A stretch of DNA of 43,805 nucleotides from Synergistaceae bacterium (GTDB taxonomy: Bacteria; Synergistota; Synergistia; Synergistales; Aminobacteriaceae), in NCBI GenBank assembly GCA_017444345.1, contig JAFSWW010000095.1:1-43805 (forward strand), read 5' to 3'. Of the stretch, positions 34,160 through 42,720 are shown one piece after another. Both the position numbers and the translations under genes were made by a program. Below the pieces are notes generated by a model. The model searched no databases and was not told where the DNA came from. It saw only the letters and a list, made by a program, of their open reading frames with translations. Each line of letters begins with the position of its first letter. The stretch's first letter is position 1.

Positions 34160-34571
34160 TAGACTCTCTCTCCTCCGGCCAAGCCTCAAACATATCGGGT
34201 TTAGGTGTCAATAAATACTGCGCAGTCTCTACCATAGGAATAATCATTCCATTAATGCCAAAGACTACACCGCCCATGAATTTAACAAAATCTTTGCCGC
34301 TTTCTTCATATTCCATCGGTGATAATTCGTGAAGGTCGATTAATACCATAGCACCGTTAATTAATGCTTCACGGAGCCGCTTTCTTTCATTGTCTGAGGC
34401 GATACCCCTAAATAAAATTAATTTTCCGGGTGCAGAATTATTTGATATTCGCGGATTTCCTTCACGTCTTGATGAAGATTTTGCGGGTCTGCTGCGTTTT
34501 TCGTCTTGATATTCGTCGTCGTCGTCGTAGTCGTCATCGTTGTCAAATCCAAACCAGCGCATTATATTCAA
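34152..34571 (-). CDS. sepF: Cell division protein SepF
   Basis: 139 residues. Start is TTG 34571, nine bases after GGAG; an ATG three codons later is too far. N-terminal membrane-binding helix (MRWFGFD) is followed by a very acidic linker (DNDDDYDDDDEYQDE) and a basic patch, then the SepF core KLILFRGIASDNERKRL, GAMVLIDLHELSPME and FGINGMIIPMVETAQYLLTP. SepF anchors FtsZ to the membrane. It is first in the unit sepF-divIVA-recG-recX; about 200 bases with a dispersed repeat lie upstream. Confidence 0.92.
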   Translation of the reverse strand: MNIMRWFGFDNDDDYDDDDEYQDEKRSRPAKSSSRREGNPRISNNSAPGKLILFRGIASDNERKRLREALINGAMVLIDLHELSPMEYEESGKDFVKFMGGVVFGINGMIIPMVETAQYLLTPKPDMFEAWPEERESNE

Positions 34572-34698
34572 GTTACAACACTCCTTTTTTGCATAATAAA
34601 ATAATTTTCGCTAATAAATATATCACAATATTTAAAGCCTTGTGAAAAATTTAATGCTATAATCACTCGCGGGCGGTTAATTTTACAAGTAAATATAT

Positions 34699-34726
34699 AA
34701 ATTTTACAGCTACATTTACAGCTACA
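34699..34726 (-). repeat. Dispersed 28-bp intergenic repeat, copy 2
   Basis: Exact inverted-orientation copy of the repeat at 2128-2155 (two TGTAGCTGTAAA plus ATTT), lying after yggS and before sepF. Confidence 0.85.
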
Positions 34727-34775
34727 AAAAATTAAGATAATTGCAGAGTTAGCAGTACTTCACGAATAAAAATTT

Positions 34776-35456
34776 TCACGCATAATTTCTCGCACCAAAT
34801 AATAACGTCCCTATTCTTACCATTGTAGAACCTTCGAGAATTGCCGACTCAAAATCGCCGCTCATTCCCATAGATAAAACGGGTAAATTTAGTCCTGTAG
34901 AAATTTTTGCGCGGTCTCGTAATTCCCGTAAATTAGCAAATGCCGCACGAGTCTCTCTCTCGTTGTCAGTGATCGGCCCTACTGTCATTAAGCCTTCAAG
35001 ATATAAATTTTTTGCGCTCATAACTGAATCTAATAAACTTGAAAAATTTTCAGGAGCGACTCCCGTTTTTGCCTGCTCGCCTGAAGTATTGACTTCAATT
35101 AAAATTTTAACGACTCGGCCAAGTTCTAAAGCGATTCGATTTAATTTATTTGCTATATCAATCGAGTCCACCGAGTCAATATAATCAAAAATTTCAAGTG
35201 CTTTGCGTGCCTTATTGCCCTGAAGATGACCTATTAAACGCCAAGGGATTCGCTTTTCTCCGTAATTTGCAAATTTTTGCGCGGCCTCCTGAACTCTATT
35301 CTCCCCGAAAAAGTCAATACATGAAAATTTTTCGACTTCCTGCATTTCCTGAATAGTTCGAGTCTTACTCACTGCAACGAAATAAATTTTTTCGCTTTCA
35401 CGTCCTGATTTAATGCGGGCGTTGTTGATTCTGTCTAAAATTTCTAGCGCGTTCAT
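34776..35456 (-). CDS. YggS-family pyridoxal-phosphate homeostasis protein
   Basis: 226 residues, single alanine-racemase-like barrel without the C-terminal domain. PLP-binding Lys31 in YFVAVSKTRT, then FGENRVQEA, WRLIGHLQGNKARKAL, IDSVDSIDIANKLN, ILIEVNTSGEQAKTGV, GLMTVGP and LSMGMSGDFESAI with the phosphate-binding GSTMVRIGTLLFG. It keeps free PLP at safe levels and has no known catalysis. Seven bases separate it from the upstream adaptor gene. Confidence 0.94.
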   Translation of the reverse strand: MNALEILDRINNARIKSGRESEKIYFVAVSKTRTIQEMQEVEKFSCIDFFGENRVQEAAQKFANYGEKRIPWRLIGHLQGNKARKALEIFDYIDSVDSIDIANKLNRIALELGRVVKILIEVNTSGEQAKTGVAPENFSSLLDSVMSAKNLYLEGLMTVGPITDNERETRAAFANLRELRDRAKISTGLNLPVLSMGMSGDFESAILEGSTMVRIGTLLFGARNYA

Positions 35457-35463
35457 TAATTAA

Positions 35464-36402
35464 TCACCATATTCTCATAGTTTCGTCAATTTTTATGCTG
35501 CTTGCGTTGAGAATTAATTTATTGCCGGGCTCTACACCTTTTTCAATAAAAAAATTCTTCTCATCAGCTGGGAATCCTTCAACAATATGCGGTTCGGGGG
35601 TGTTGCCGTTCACTATAAAGACAATATTTTTGCTTTCACGGGTAATAACAGCAGTATCAGGAATCATCACACCGTTTTGAATATCAGTAACGACGGCGGC
35701 GGCAAATTTCCGGCTTTTAACTGCATCGGGCGGGAAGAATGGAAGTCTTAAGAAAACTTTTAGCTTTTGTCCCTTAGATTTTACAGCTACAACTTCGGCT
35801 TTACGTTCTTTGCCCTCAAATTCTGTCTTGATTCTAATTTGCTTGTTATCTTTATTTAGTGCTCGAACTAGTGAAGGAGTCGCGTCAAGATATGCTATAC
35901 ATCTTAAAATCTGCGGCTGAGGAATCAACTTCCCGATCGGCTCATTGCGTTTAATAAAAGTCCCGTTTTCGATTAACTCAGCGTTATTAAATTCGGGGAA
36001 AGGCTCAAAGTCAGGCCATAAGCGCGAATAAACCCAGTTACCTTCTTGGCCGTCAAGTGCAGGATAAAAATATGCAGGATATGGCGCACGAACTGCCGAA
36101 CCGTCAAGAGCTGCTAATAATTCACCCTTTGAGACTATATGCGGGCGCGGAGATGGATAAGTCAAAATTCCCTGCCTGTGAGAATAAATTAACTGCTCAT
36201 CCCATAATAAAATGCCTTCAAGCGGCTGTTCTTCTGTGTAGCTGGCTGATTTGGCCTCGATAAATTGAAAGTGTGTTAAATTATAGCTCTCGTACCAGAC
36301 TCTATACATTTTATAGCCGAATAAAGCAATTACGAATATAATCGTGTAATTAATCAGCCTTTGAATCAATAATAATATTTGCTTGCGTTTTTTCCTGCTC
36401 AT
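35464..36402 (-). CDS. HlyD-like membrane-anchored adaptor
   Basis: 312 residues: one N-terminal membrane helix (about 12-32), then periplasmic beta-barrel and lipoyl-like segments (GILTYPSPRPHIVSKGELLAALDG; VMIPDTAVITRESKNIVFIV), as in membrane-fusion proteins and YtrI/HlyD-type factors found beside yggS and sepF. The long alpha-hairpin of true efflux adaptors is absent, and no transporter or outer-membrane channel gene adjoins, so a role in envelope or division is as likely as export. ATGA overlap with folE2. Confidence 0.75.
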   Translation of the reverse strand: MSRKKRKQILLLIQRLINYTIIFVIALFGYKMYRVWYESYNLTHFQFIEAKSASYTEEQPLEGILLWDEQLIYSHRQGILTYPSPRPHIVSKGELLAALDGSAVRAPYPAYFYPALDGQEGNWVYSRLWPDFEPFPEFNNAELIENGTFIKRNEPIGKLIPQPQILRCIAYLDATPSLVRALNKDNKQIRIKTEFEGKERKAEVVAVKSKGQKLKVFLRLPFFPPDAVKSRKFAAAVVTDIQNGVMIPDTAVITRESKNIVFIVNGNTPEPHIVEGFPADEKNFFIEKGVEPGNKLILNASSIKIDETMRIW

Positions 36403-37208
36403 TTACGTTTATCGCGCTCGATTTCTGCAAATGCGTCATGATTGTGAATGCTTTCATAGCTCGTAACGTTGACGCTGTACCATAAAATTCTATTCTCATT
36501 ATCAAGACTCGTAGCAAGTTCCCGCAAAACATCTTCAACAAAACGCGGCCTCATATAAGATAATTCCGTGATATATTTCTCGTCTTCACGCTTCAAAAGT
36601 GTAAATAACGGTGCCGACGCAGAAGACTCGATCATGTTAATTAACTCTTCAAACCAGACTAGACCCGAACACCTGACATTTAACGAGACTAGGGCGCGCT
36701 GATTATGTGCTCCAAATTGCGAAATTTCCTTAGAACACGGACAAAGAGTTTGAATGTTTAAAGCGAGTCCGATAATCATATCAAAATTTTCGCTTTCTTT
36801 TCTGCGTTCGTGGATGGCCTCAAGTCTGACATCACATTTTGAGAAACTTTCAATCTTTGAGACGGGAGCTTTTTTCTTGAAATAGTACGGGAATTCAAAT
36901 ATAACTGAACTCTCAGAGGCATTTAATTTTTCGCATAGTCTAGTCGTGAAAGCGTCAAGATTTGCCGGAGATACCCGCCCGCGATATTCTTCTAAAGTCT
37001 CAATAAATCGGCTCATGTGAGTCCCCCTGTACTCATGAGGGAGCATTACACTCATTGATACATTTGCGATAGTATTTTGCGTTTGATTGTCTTTATCCAT
37101 TAATATAACGGGATAACTCACGCCCTTAACGCCGACTCTGTCAATCTGAATATTTCGCGAGTCCTTCTCTCTCTGAACGTCGCGCATAAATTTATTATTA
37201 TTTCCCAT
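36399..37208 (-). CDS. folE2: GTP cyclohydrolase FolE2 (type IB)
   Basis: 269 residues of the metal-flexible GTP cyclohydrolase that makes 7,8-dihydroneopterin triphosphate. Signature stretches: VSMSVMLPHEYRGTHMSRF, FPYYFKKKAPVS, TLCPCSKEISQFGAHNQRA (metal/catalytic Cys and His) and SYMRPRFVEDVLRELA. The product feeds folate and, through QueD encoded nearby, queuosine. FolE2 replaces the zinc enzyme FolE when zinc is scarce. It overlaps the small DUF2442 gene upstream by 11 bases. Confidence 0.93.
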   Translation of the reverse strand: MGNNNKFMRDVQREKDSRNIQIDRVGVKGVSYPVILMDKDNQTQNTIANVSMSVMLPHEYRGTHMSRFIETLEEYRGRVSPANLDAFTTRLCEKLNASESSVIFEFPYYFKKKAPVSKIESFSKCDVRLEAIHERRKESENFDMIIGLALNIQTLCPCSKEISQFGAHNQRALVSLNVRCSGLVWFEELINMIESSASAPLFTLLKREDEKYITELSYMRPRFVEDVLRELATSLDNENRILWYSVNVTSYESIHNHDAFAEIERDKRK

Positions 37209-37443
37209 TATAATATAACTCGTTGCAATCTAAATCTAATTCATTATTCCATATTATGCCATAGCCGCCGGAGTCGACTCTTACCTGCTCAAAGAGTCCA
37301 TTTACGTAATTTAACATTTGGAAGTCCGGCAATTTTTGCATTAACGGCTTGACATCATATTTTTTCATAGTGCCGTCCTGAAATTCTGCGAGTAAAATTT
37401 TATCATGAAGCGGCGTTATATTCTTGACTCTGTGAAATACCAT
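37198..37443 (-). CDS. DUF2442-like small protein
   Basis: 81 residues: VKNITPLHDKILLAEFQDGTMKKYDVKPLM and a C-terminal GYGIIWNNELDLDCNELYYNG, the pattern of DUF2442. Such proteins commonly sit next to DUF4160 proteins, as here (seven bases downstream of one), and the pair is suspected of being toxin-antitoxin-like; no function is proven. It overlaps folE2. Confidence 0.8.
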   Translation of the reverse strand: MVFHRVKNITPLHDKILLAEFQDGTMKKYDVKPLMQKLPDFQMLNYVNGLFEQVRVDSGGYGIIWNNELDLDCNELYYNGK

Positions 37444-37450
37444 AATTGAA

Positions 37451-37705
37451 TCACCTCAAAGGCTGCAGCTTATAAATATTTTGAGTGTTCCACATTTTTA
37501 GCAGCTCGGATTGATTAATTTCTGCCCATTCTTTAACGAGAGAGACAGCGCGGGGGGGCAAATCACCTTGAATCATCTCAAGAGTATTTATATCAAATTC
37601 ACCCATATATTCTCCGTAGAGTGCGTGAAAGTGCGGGGGGGTATGTTCTCCGATCCGGAAAAACATTTTTATAATAAGTCCGTAAAATCGCGCTATTTCA
37701 GGCAT
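37451..37705 (-). CDS. DUF4160-like small protein
   Basis: 84 residues: MPEIARFYGLIIKMFF followed by EHTPPHFHALYGEYMGEF, the core of DUF4160, and a C-terminal helix VKEWAEINQSELLKMW. Start overlaps the queD end by 13 bases. Partner of the DUF2442 gene downstream. Two C7 runs on the coding strand encode Pro-Pro and do not break the frame. Confidence 0.8.
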   Translation of the reverse strand: MPEIARFYGLIIKMFFRIGEHTPPHFHALYGEYMGEFDINTLEMIQGDLPPRAVSLVKEWAEINQSELLKMWNTQNIYKLQPLR

Positions 37706-38067
37706 TGTAAATCTTCCCTTCTCATAATTACGCGGCTGTCAGCAGTCTCCCATATATGAATCTCGTATAATTTGCAGTTATCGCGAGTCAAAAATTTATC
37801 GAGTTCTGCCCAGACCCATAATGCAATATTTTCCGCGCTCGGCTGTGAGATTATATCATTTAAATATGAATGATCTAAACGCGAAATAATTTTTTCTTTT
37901 ACGAGTCCCGACAGCTCCACGAAATCCATAATCATGCCTTCTGAGTCTGGCTGACCTTCAAGAACTACGCGCAATTTATAAGTATGTCCGTGAAGTTTTT
38001 CGCATTTTCCGTGATAGTTAATCAAGTTATGAGCAGCATCAAATTTAAAATCTTTACATAGCAGCAT
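37693..38067 (-). CDS. queD: 6-carboxytetrahydropterin synthase
   Basis: 124 residues, T-fold enzyme making 6-carboxy-tetrahydropterin in the queuosine path. Zn and catalytic residues are visible: FDAAHNL (first His), CEKLHGHTY (catalytic Cys and two His), MIMDFVEL and LDHSYLND, then PSAENIALWVW and the closing Glu of YEIHIWET. It uses the product of FolE2, three genes downstream in the same unit. queC, queE and queF are not here. Confidence 0.93.
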   Translation of the reverse strand: MLLCKDFKFDAAHNLINYHGKCEKLHGHTYKLRVVLEGQPDSEGMIMDFVELSGLVKEKIISRLDHSYLNDIISQPSAENIALWVWAELDKFLTRDNCKLYEIHIWETADSRVIMRREDLQCLK

Positions 38068-38073
38068 AATAAT

Positions 38074-38937
38074 TTAATCTCTCCATCTGTTATGAAGCCA
38101 GAACCATAAATCCGGCCTCTTTCGTATAAATTTCTCCAGTGCTTTATTGCATTCAAGAACGGTGAGTCTCAATCTTTCGTCATGATTTAGACTCGAGTCA
38201 GGCATTTTGACGGGCTCAAAAATTTCGATTTCATGCTCAAACGGTGCTAATCTATAACTGCAAATAGGAATAATAGGCGCGCCCGATAATATTGACATGA
38301 CAGCGACTCCGGGCATATTCGTAGCATTTCGGCCAAGAAAGGGGACAATCATTTTGCCTGTGCCTGATACGTCATTCAATGAAGCAATATGAGCCCCGCC
38401 CTTAAGCATTCTAATTAATTTCATGACGGAAAAATCTTTATTTATCATGAACATTCCGCCCCGCTCGAGAGTCTCAAGCACATAATTATCAATATCTTTA
38501 TCATGCATGGGAGTATATAACACGTGCAATTTATTATTATGATTTATTGCGTTCAGAGCTACAAAATTTCCGAGTAATTCCCAGTTGCTGAAGTGTGCAG
38601 TTAAGAGTATTGCGGGCTTATTCTCGTCAAGTAAATTATTAATAATTTCGAGTCCGTGAACTTTTTTGACCCAGTTAAAGACTTGTTTATTATCATGCTG
38701 CAAAATTAGAGTCTCCGTTAAAGTCCACGCTAAATTTTCATAAACTTTTCTGCGGATTTCTTTGCGCCACTTTGAGTCACTCTCAGGATAAGCAATCTTT
38801 AAATTTTCGTCAATTCTTTTAGCGCGGGGGTGAATCAATTTAAGCAGGCCGGAAAAAAATTTTGCTGTGATTTGCCCCCGAATGCCCTTATTTGCGAACG
38901 ACTCAAAAAATTTTATTGCTGTAACTGCTGCCTTCAT
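38074..38937 (-). CDS. LpxL/HtrB-like lysophospholipid/lipid A acyltransferase
   Basis: 287 residues of the LpxL/WaaM family that adds secondary acyl chains to lipid A. Motif HFSNWEL gives the His-x4-Glu catalytic pair; NDVSGTGKMIVPFLGR is the second block, and the C-terminus has PDLWFWLHNRWRD. The N-terminal helix is weakly hydrophobic. It implies an LPS-type outer membrane. ATGA overlap with the glycosyltransferase upstream suggests both work on lipid A-core. Confidence 0.9.
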   Translation of the reverse strand: MKAAVTAIKFFESFANKGIRGQITAKFFSGLLKLIHPRAKRIDENLKIAYPESDSKWRKEIRRKVYENLAWTLTETLILQHDNKQVFNWVKKVHGLEIINNLLDENKPAILLTAHFSNWELLGNFVALNAINHNNKLHVLYTPMHDKDIDNYVLETLERGGMFMINKDFSVMKLIRMLKGGAHIASLNDVSGTGKMIVPFLGRNATNMPGVAVMSILSGAPIIPICSYRLAPFEHEIEIFEPVKMPDSSLNHDERLRLTVLECNKALEKFIRKRPDLWFWLHNRWRD

Positions 38938-39719
38938 TGTGCGTCAATCTTCCTGTAAAGAGTCATAATCGAGTCCGCGCACCTCTCGTGTGAACGTCTT
39001 GATTTCAAGAAATGACGCGCTGCCATTGCCATATGACGGCCTTTCTCACCGAGTCCAAATTTTATTATGCGATTCAAGTCAGTATTATCGTCAAGCAAGA
39101 AATAACCGCCCGGCCCTAAAATCTCATCAAGCCAGCCCGATTTTCTTGACGCTACAGCAGTCCCCCTCATTGTAAGCAGTCCCGCCCGCATTGCCTCACG
39201 AGGCCCGATGTCATTTGCGATATATACACCGCTCAAAGCCTCAGGACGCAAAACTTTTTGCGAAATATCAAAAATTTCATAATCGCCTTCAGGTAAAGCA
39301 ATATTATTATTTGTCCCGTAAATAAATACTGCCTTGTGAGTCCCCTCGCTCTGAGTCTGATTCACAAGTGAGTCAAAAACGGGATAAATTACGCCCTCGC
39401 CGTTATTCGCGCCTTCAGTAAATAATCTAGTCGGATAACCTGCCCAGCAGCTTTTATCTAATAAAGTGTGAACAGTCCTAGAATGCAAGCGCACAATTTT
39501 CCACCAAAACGGAGCGAGTCCGAATAAGTGCCAGATATTTTTATGAGCGAAAATGTTTCTAAATCTCTCAAAGCCTGCTTTATAGTCCGAGTCCCTTGCG
39601 TCAATTATATTTAAATCAATATCACGCGAATATTTTTTCAGAGCTGCGGCCATGTCTCGAATAATTTGACCGAAAACGGGATTAACTGACTTTGCTATAT
39701 ACCAGTTACAAGAGAACAT
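38934..39719 (-). CDS. Glycosyltransferase, family 4-like
   Basis: 261 residues. The C-terminal half resembles GT4 enzymes: VYIANDIGPREAMRAGLLTMRGTAVASRKSGW and an ending with ARHFLKSRRSHERCADSIMTLY; Glu after GPR plays the usual EX7E-like part. The N-terminal half is short (about 110 residues), smaller than most GT-B proteins. Located between tyrS (three bases) and the lpxL-like gene (ATGA overlap), so a lipid A-core sugar transfer is likely. Confidence 0.7.
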   Translation of the reverse strand: MFSCNWYIAKSVNPVFGQIIRDMAAALKKYSRDIDLNIIDARDSDYKAGFERFRNIFAHKNIWHLFGLAPFWWKIVRLHSRTVHTLLDKSCWAGYPTRLFTEGANNGEGVIYPVFDSLVNQTQSEGTHKAVFIYGTNNNIALPEGDYEIFDISQKVLRPEALSGVYIANDIGPREAMRAGLLTMRGTAVASRKSGWLDEILGPGGYFLLDDNTDLNRIIKFGLGEKGRHMAMAARHFLKSRRSHERCADSIMTLYRKIDAQ

Positions 39720-39721
39720 TT

Positions 39722-40999
39722 TTATACAAACTCGGCCATGTTGAATTTTTTGCGGCCTATTCTGACAAATAAATATTTATTATTTATGAGCGATTCACGA
39801 TTTATATTTGCTTTCTCGTCTGAAATTTTTTCACCGTTGATTGAGACTCCGCCCTGACGAATTGCGCGCTTGGCCTCGCCGTTACTCTCACAAGCTCCCG
39901 AAGCAGAAATTATATTTACTACACCGGCCGGGAATTCGAACGAGTCAATTTTCTTATATGGGACTTCTTGCTTTAAAATATCGCAGGTCTCTTCACTGAC
40001 ATTAGCGAAATCTATAGACGGGTTAAATAAAATCTCGCTGACATTTACGACACTTTTTGCTGTATTCTCACCGTGAACTGTGCAAGTTACTTCATAGGCG
40101 AGTCTTTTTTGCGCGAGTCTCTTTTCAGGCTGTGAATTATGCTCACTGATTAAATTTTCTATTTCGTCAATCGGCATGAAAGTATAGAGCTTCAATAATT
40201 TTGCTACGTCTTTATCATCAGTGTTAAACCAGAATTGATAGAATTTATACGGGCTAGTTTTATTTGCATCAAGCCAGACCGCCCCGGCCTCTGTTTTGCC
40301 GAATTTAGTCCCTGAACTCGTCAATAATAACGGCTGAGTCAACCCGAAAACTTCTGCGCCGCTTGTACGACGTATATAATCAGAACCTGCTAATAAATTC
40401 CCCTGCTGATCATTCCCGCCCATTTGTAAACGGCAATTATAGTGCTCATTCAAATATTTGAAGTCCATAGCCTGCAGTAACACATACGAGAATTCAGTGT
40501 AAGAGATTCCTTTTTCCGGATCTTCAAGACGAGATTTAATATATTCACGTGCGATTAAGCTATTAACCGAGAAAAATTTGCCTATATCGTGCAATACTTC
40601 AAGAAAAGTTATCTTGCTGAGCCAGTCATAATTATTTAAGAGTAACGCCGAATTTTTGCCGCAATCGAAATCGAGAAATTTTTTTAGCTGGGATTTAACG
40701 CCTTCTATATTATGCTGCACAGTCTCAAGAGTTATTAAATTTCGTTCCTTGCTTTTACCCGATGGATCACCTATTAAGCCCGTGCCTCCTCCTGCCAGTG
40801 CTATGGGACGATGTCCGAGCCTCTGAAGCCAGCCGAGAGCCATTAACGGAATCAAGTGCCCGACATGTAAACTGTCAGCAGTAGGATCAAAGCCTACATA
40901 AGCTGTAATCATTTCTTCATTCATGACTTGCGCGAGTCGTTCTTCATTAGTACACCATTCAAAATATCCCCGCTGCTTTAGAGTGTCAAATGCATTCAT
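39722..40999 (-). CDS. tyrS: Tyrosyl-tRNA synthetase
   Basis: 425 residues, class I. YVGFDPTADSLHVGHLIPLM contains the HIGH-type motif HVGH; GGGTGLIGDPSGK follows; tyrosine-binding QLQMGGNDQQGN is at about 200; the KMSKS loop is KFGKTE; an S4 RNA-binding domain ends the protein (GEAKRAIRQGGVSINGEKI). No T-box leader visible in the 283 bases upstream. First gene of the long minus-strand unit running to yggS. Confidence 0.97.
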   Translation of the reverse strand: MNAFDTLKQRGYFEWCTNEERLAQVMNEEMITAYVGFDPTADSLHVGHLIPLMALGWLQRLGHRPIALAGGGTGLIGDPSGKSKERNLITLETVQHNIEGVKSQLKKFLDFDCGKNSALLLNNYDWLSKITFLEVLHDIGKFFSVNSLIAREYIKSRLEDPEKGISYTEFSYVLLQAMDFKYLNEHYNCRLQMGGNDQQGNLLAGSDYIRRTSGAEVFGLTQPLLLTSSGTKFGKTEAGAVWLDANKTSPYKFYQFWFNTDDKDVAKLLKLYTFMPIDEIENLISEHNSQPEKRLAQKRLAYEVTCTVHGENTAKSVVNVSEILFNPSIDFANVSEETCDILKQEVPYKKIDSFEFPAGVVNIISASGACESNGEAKRAIRQGGVSINGEKISDEKANINRESLINNKYLFVRIGRKKFNMAEFV

Positions 41000-41282
41000 G
41001 TAAAATAAACCCTCTTTATATATATTTATTCATGATATTAATATTAATTTGAAGGTTATTATACATTATTTGCGAGTCTTTATTGCTATGTTGAGTAATC
41101 AATAACGAGTCAAAAAATTTTTATTGCGCGTAATATTTTTATGAATGAATGCGATTCCGCCCGTTTTTTATCGCGTTTTGCCCTGCGTATAAATGCCTGT
41201 TATATATTTTATGAGAGACTCCCAGCCGCTATTATTGCGTTTTGCCTTCTCCTGTATTATTCAGCCTGTGAGTCCCCCGTTA

Positions 41283-42647
41283 TTATTTCAGAGCAGCAAT
41301 TTTCTTATCCCAGCCGCTTATTTTCACGTGAAGTAGCATCAACGTACAGCAGACTATCCAGCCGACAGGGTAGCCAATCGCAATAAAATATATTGAACTA
41401 GTCAAGCGCGATATTATAAACAAATAAATTTGCCTGAAGACTACGAACGAGCCAAGCATTATTAACATGGGAGTCCTAGAGTCGCCGACTCCTCGTAATG
41501 CGCCCGCGTGGACTTGATTAATTACGTTGAACGGGTCAAAAATTGAATTCAAGCGCAAGAATAACACCGCATAATATAAAACTTTCTCATCACGATTAAA
41601 TAATGACGCTATGAACGGCGCGAAAATATATAGAAATAATATAATTGTCCCTGAAATAGTTAGAGAAATTTTCAGACATTCACGCATTCCGAGCCTAATT
41701 CTTTCGTGATTCTTTGCGCCTGCGTTCTGCCCGACATAAGTTGTTATTGCCATTGCCATACTTTGAGTCGAAAGTGTTACGAACGCGTCAACTCTTGCAT
41801 AAATCCCCCATCCTGCTGTAGCTGCTGCTCCGTAAGAATTTATATAGGCCTGAACAAATACATTTGAGAAAGAAGTCAAGGCCATTTGCAGCCCCGCCGG
41901 GAATCCTATTTTTATTATTTTACTGAGAATAGCAAAATCTATTTTCATTTCGTGCCATGTTAAACTATGAACTTCATGACTCCTGAATAAACGCCAGAAA
42001 ATTATTAGACCTGATACTAACTGCGCTATAATCGTGGCATATGCAACACCGGCGACTCCTGATTCAAATTTTATGACGAATAATAAATCAAGAAATATAT
42101 TTAATATCGACGCTAGAATCAAGAAATACAGCGGCCTCTTAGAGTCTCCTACAGCGCGCAAGATTGCCGAGCCCATGTTATATAACATTGTCCCGCCCAG
42201 TCCCAGCGAGAAAATTTGCAGATATACAACAGCTTCTTTAAAGACGCTGGGGGGAGTGTTCATCATTCGCAGTAAAAACGGGGTCGCATAATAGCCTATC
42301 ATAGAAATAATTAACGACATTATAATTGTAGCAACTACTGCAGTGTGAGTCGCACGCCGTAAATTTTTTATGTCCTTTGCGCCGAAATATTGAGAGATAA
42401 CGACGCTCGCTCCCATTGCCAGCCCGATAAACAGGCCGATTAAAGTAATTACTATGGGCATAGTAGAAGTAACTGCACCTAAAGCATCAGCACCTACAAA
42501 ATTTCCTACGACTATGCTGTCAACTGTGTTATATAATTGCTGAAATATATTCCCGATAAACAAAGGGAAAGCAAAACTTATCAAGTGCCGCCATATTACG
42601 CCCTCCGTCATATCTCTTACTGTTGAAGCTGAAAACTTTTCCGGCAA
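41283..42647 (-). CDS. MATE-family efflux transporter (TTG start)
   Basis: 454 residues with about 12 membrane helices. N-terminal LPLFIGNIFQQLYNTVDSIVVGNFVG-like block (read here as FAFPLFIGNIFQQLYN) and GLAMGASVVISQYFGAKD are typical of the DinF/NorM MATE group, which exports drugs or metabolites with Na+ or H+. Start is TTG 42647, eight bases after AAAGGGGGG. No flippase of the Wzx type is in the window; a role in glycan export is possible but not shown. Confidence 0.92.
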   Translation of the reverse strand: MPEKFSASTVRDMTEGVIWRHLISFAFPLFIGNIFQQLYNTVDSIVVGNFVGADALGAVTSTMPIVITLIGLFIGLAMGASVVISQYFGAKDIKNLRRATHTAVVATIIMSLIISMIGYYATPFLLRMMNTPPSVFKEAVVYLQIFSLGLGGTMLYNMGSAILRAVGDSKRPLYFLILASILNIFLDLLFVIKFESGVAGVAYATIIAQLVSGLIIFWRLFRSHEVHSLTWHEMKIDFAILSKIIKIGFPAGLQMALTSFSNVFVQAYINSYGAAATAGWGIYARVDAFVTLSTQSMAMAITTYVGQNAGAKNHERIRLGMRECLKISLTISGTIILFLYIFAPFIASLFNRDEKVLYYAVLFLRLNSIFDPFNVINQVHAGALRGVGDSRTPMLIMLGSFVVFRQIYLFIISRLTSSIYFIAIGYPVGWIVCCTLMLLHVKISGWDKKIAALK

Positions 42648-42720
42648 ATTTTTATCCCCCCTTTGAACTTAACAAGATTTTATGCCATGATTCAAAGAGG
42701 GTCAATGCAGATTTTATTAT

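Noticed and set aside
37451-37705. Two C7 runs in the DUF4160 gene as further phase-variable tracts
   Set aside because: They are shorter, encode conserved Pro-Pro in an unbroken frame, and are C rather than G on the coding strand.
41000-41282. T-box leader or tRNA near tyrS
   Set aside because: No specifier loop, T-box motif or cloverleaf could be recognised.
41141-41386. 81-residue plus-strand ORF between tyrS and the MATE gene
   Set aside because: Overlaps the MATE coding end, no ribosome site, and no recognisable domain; treated as non-coding.
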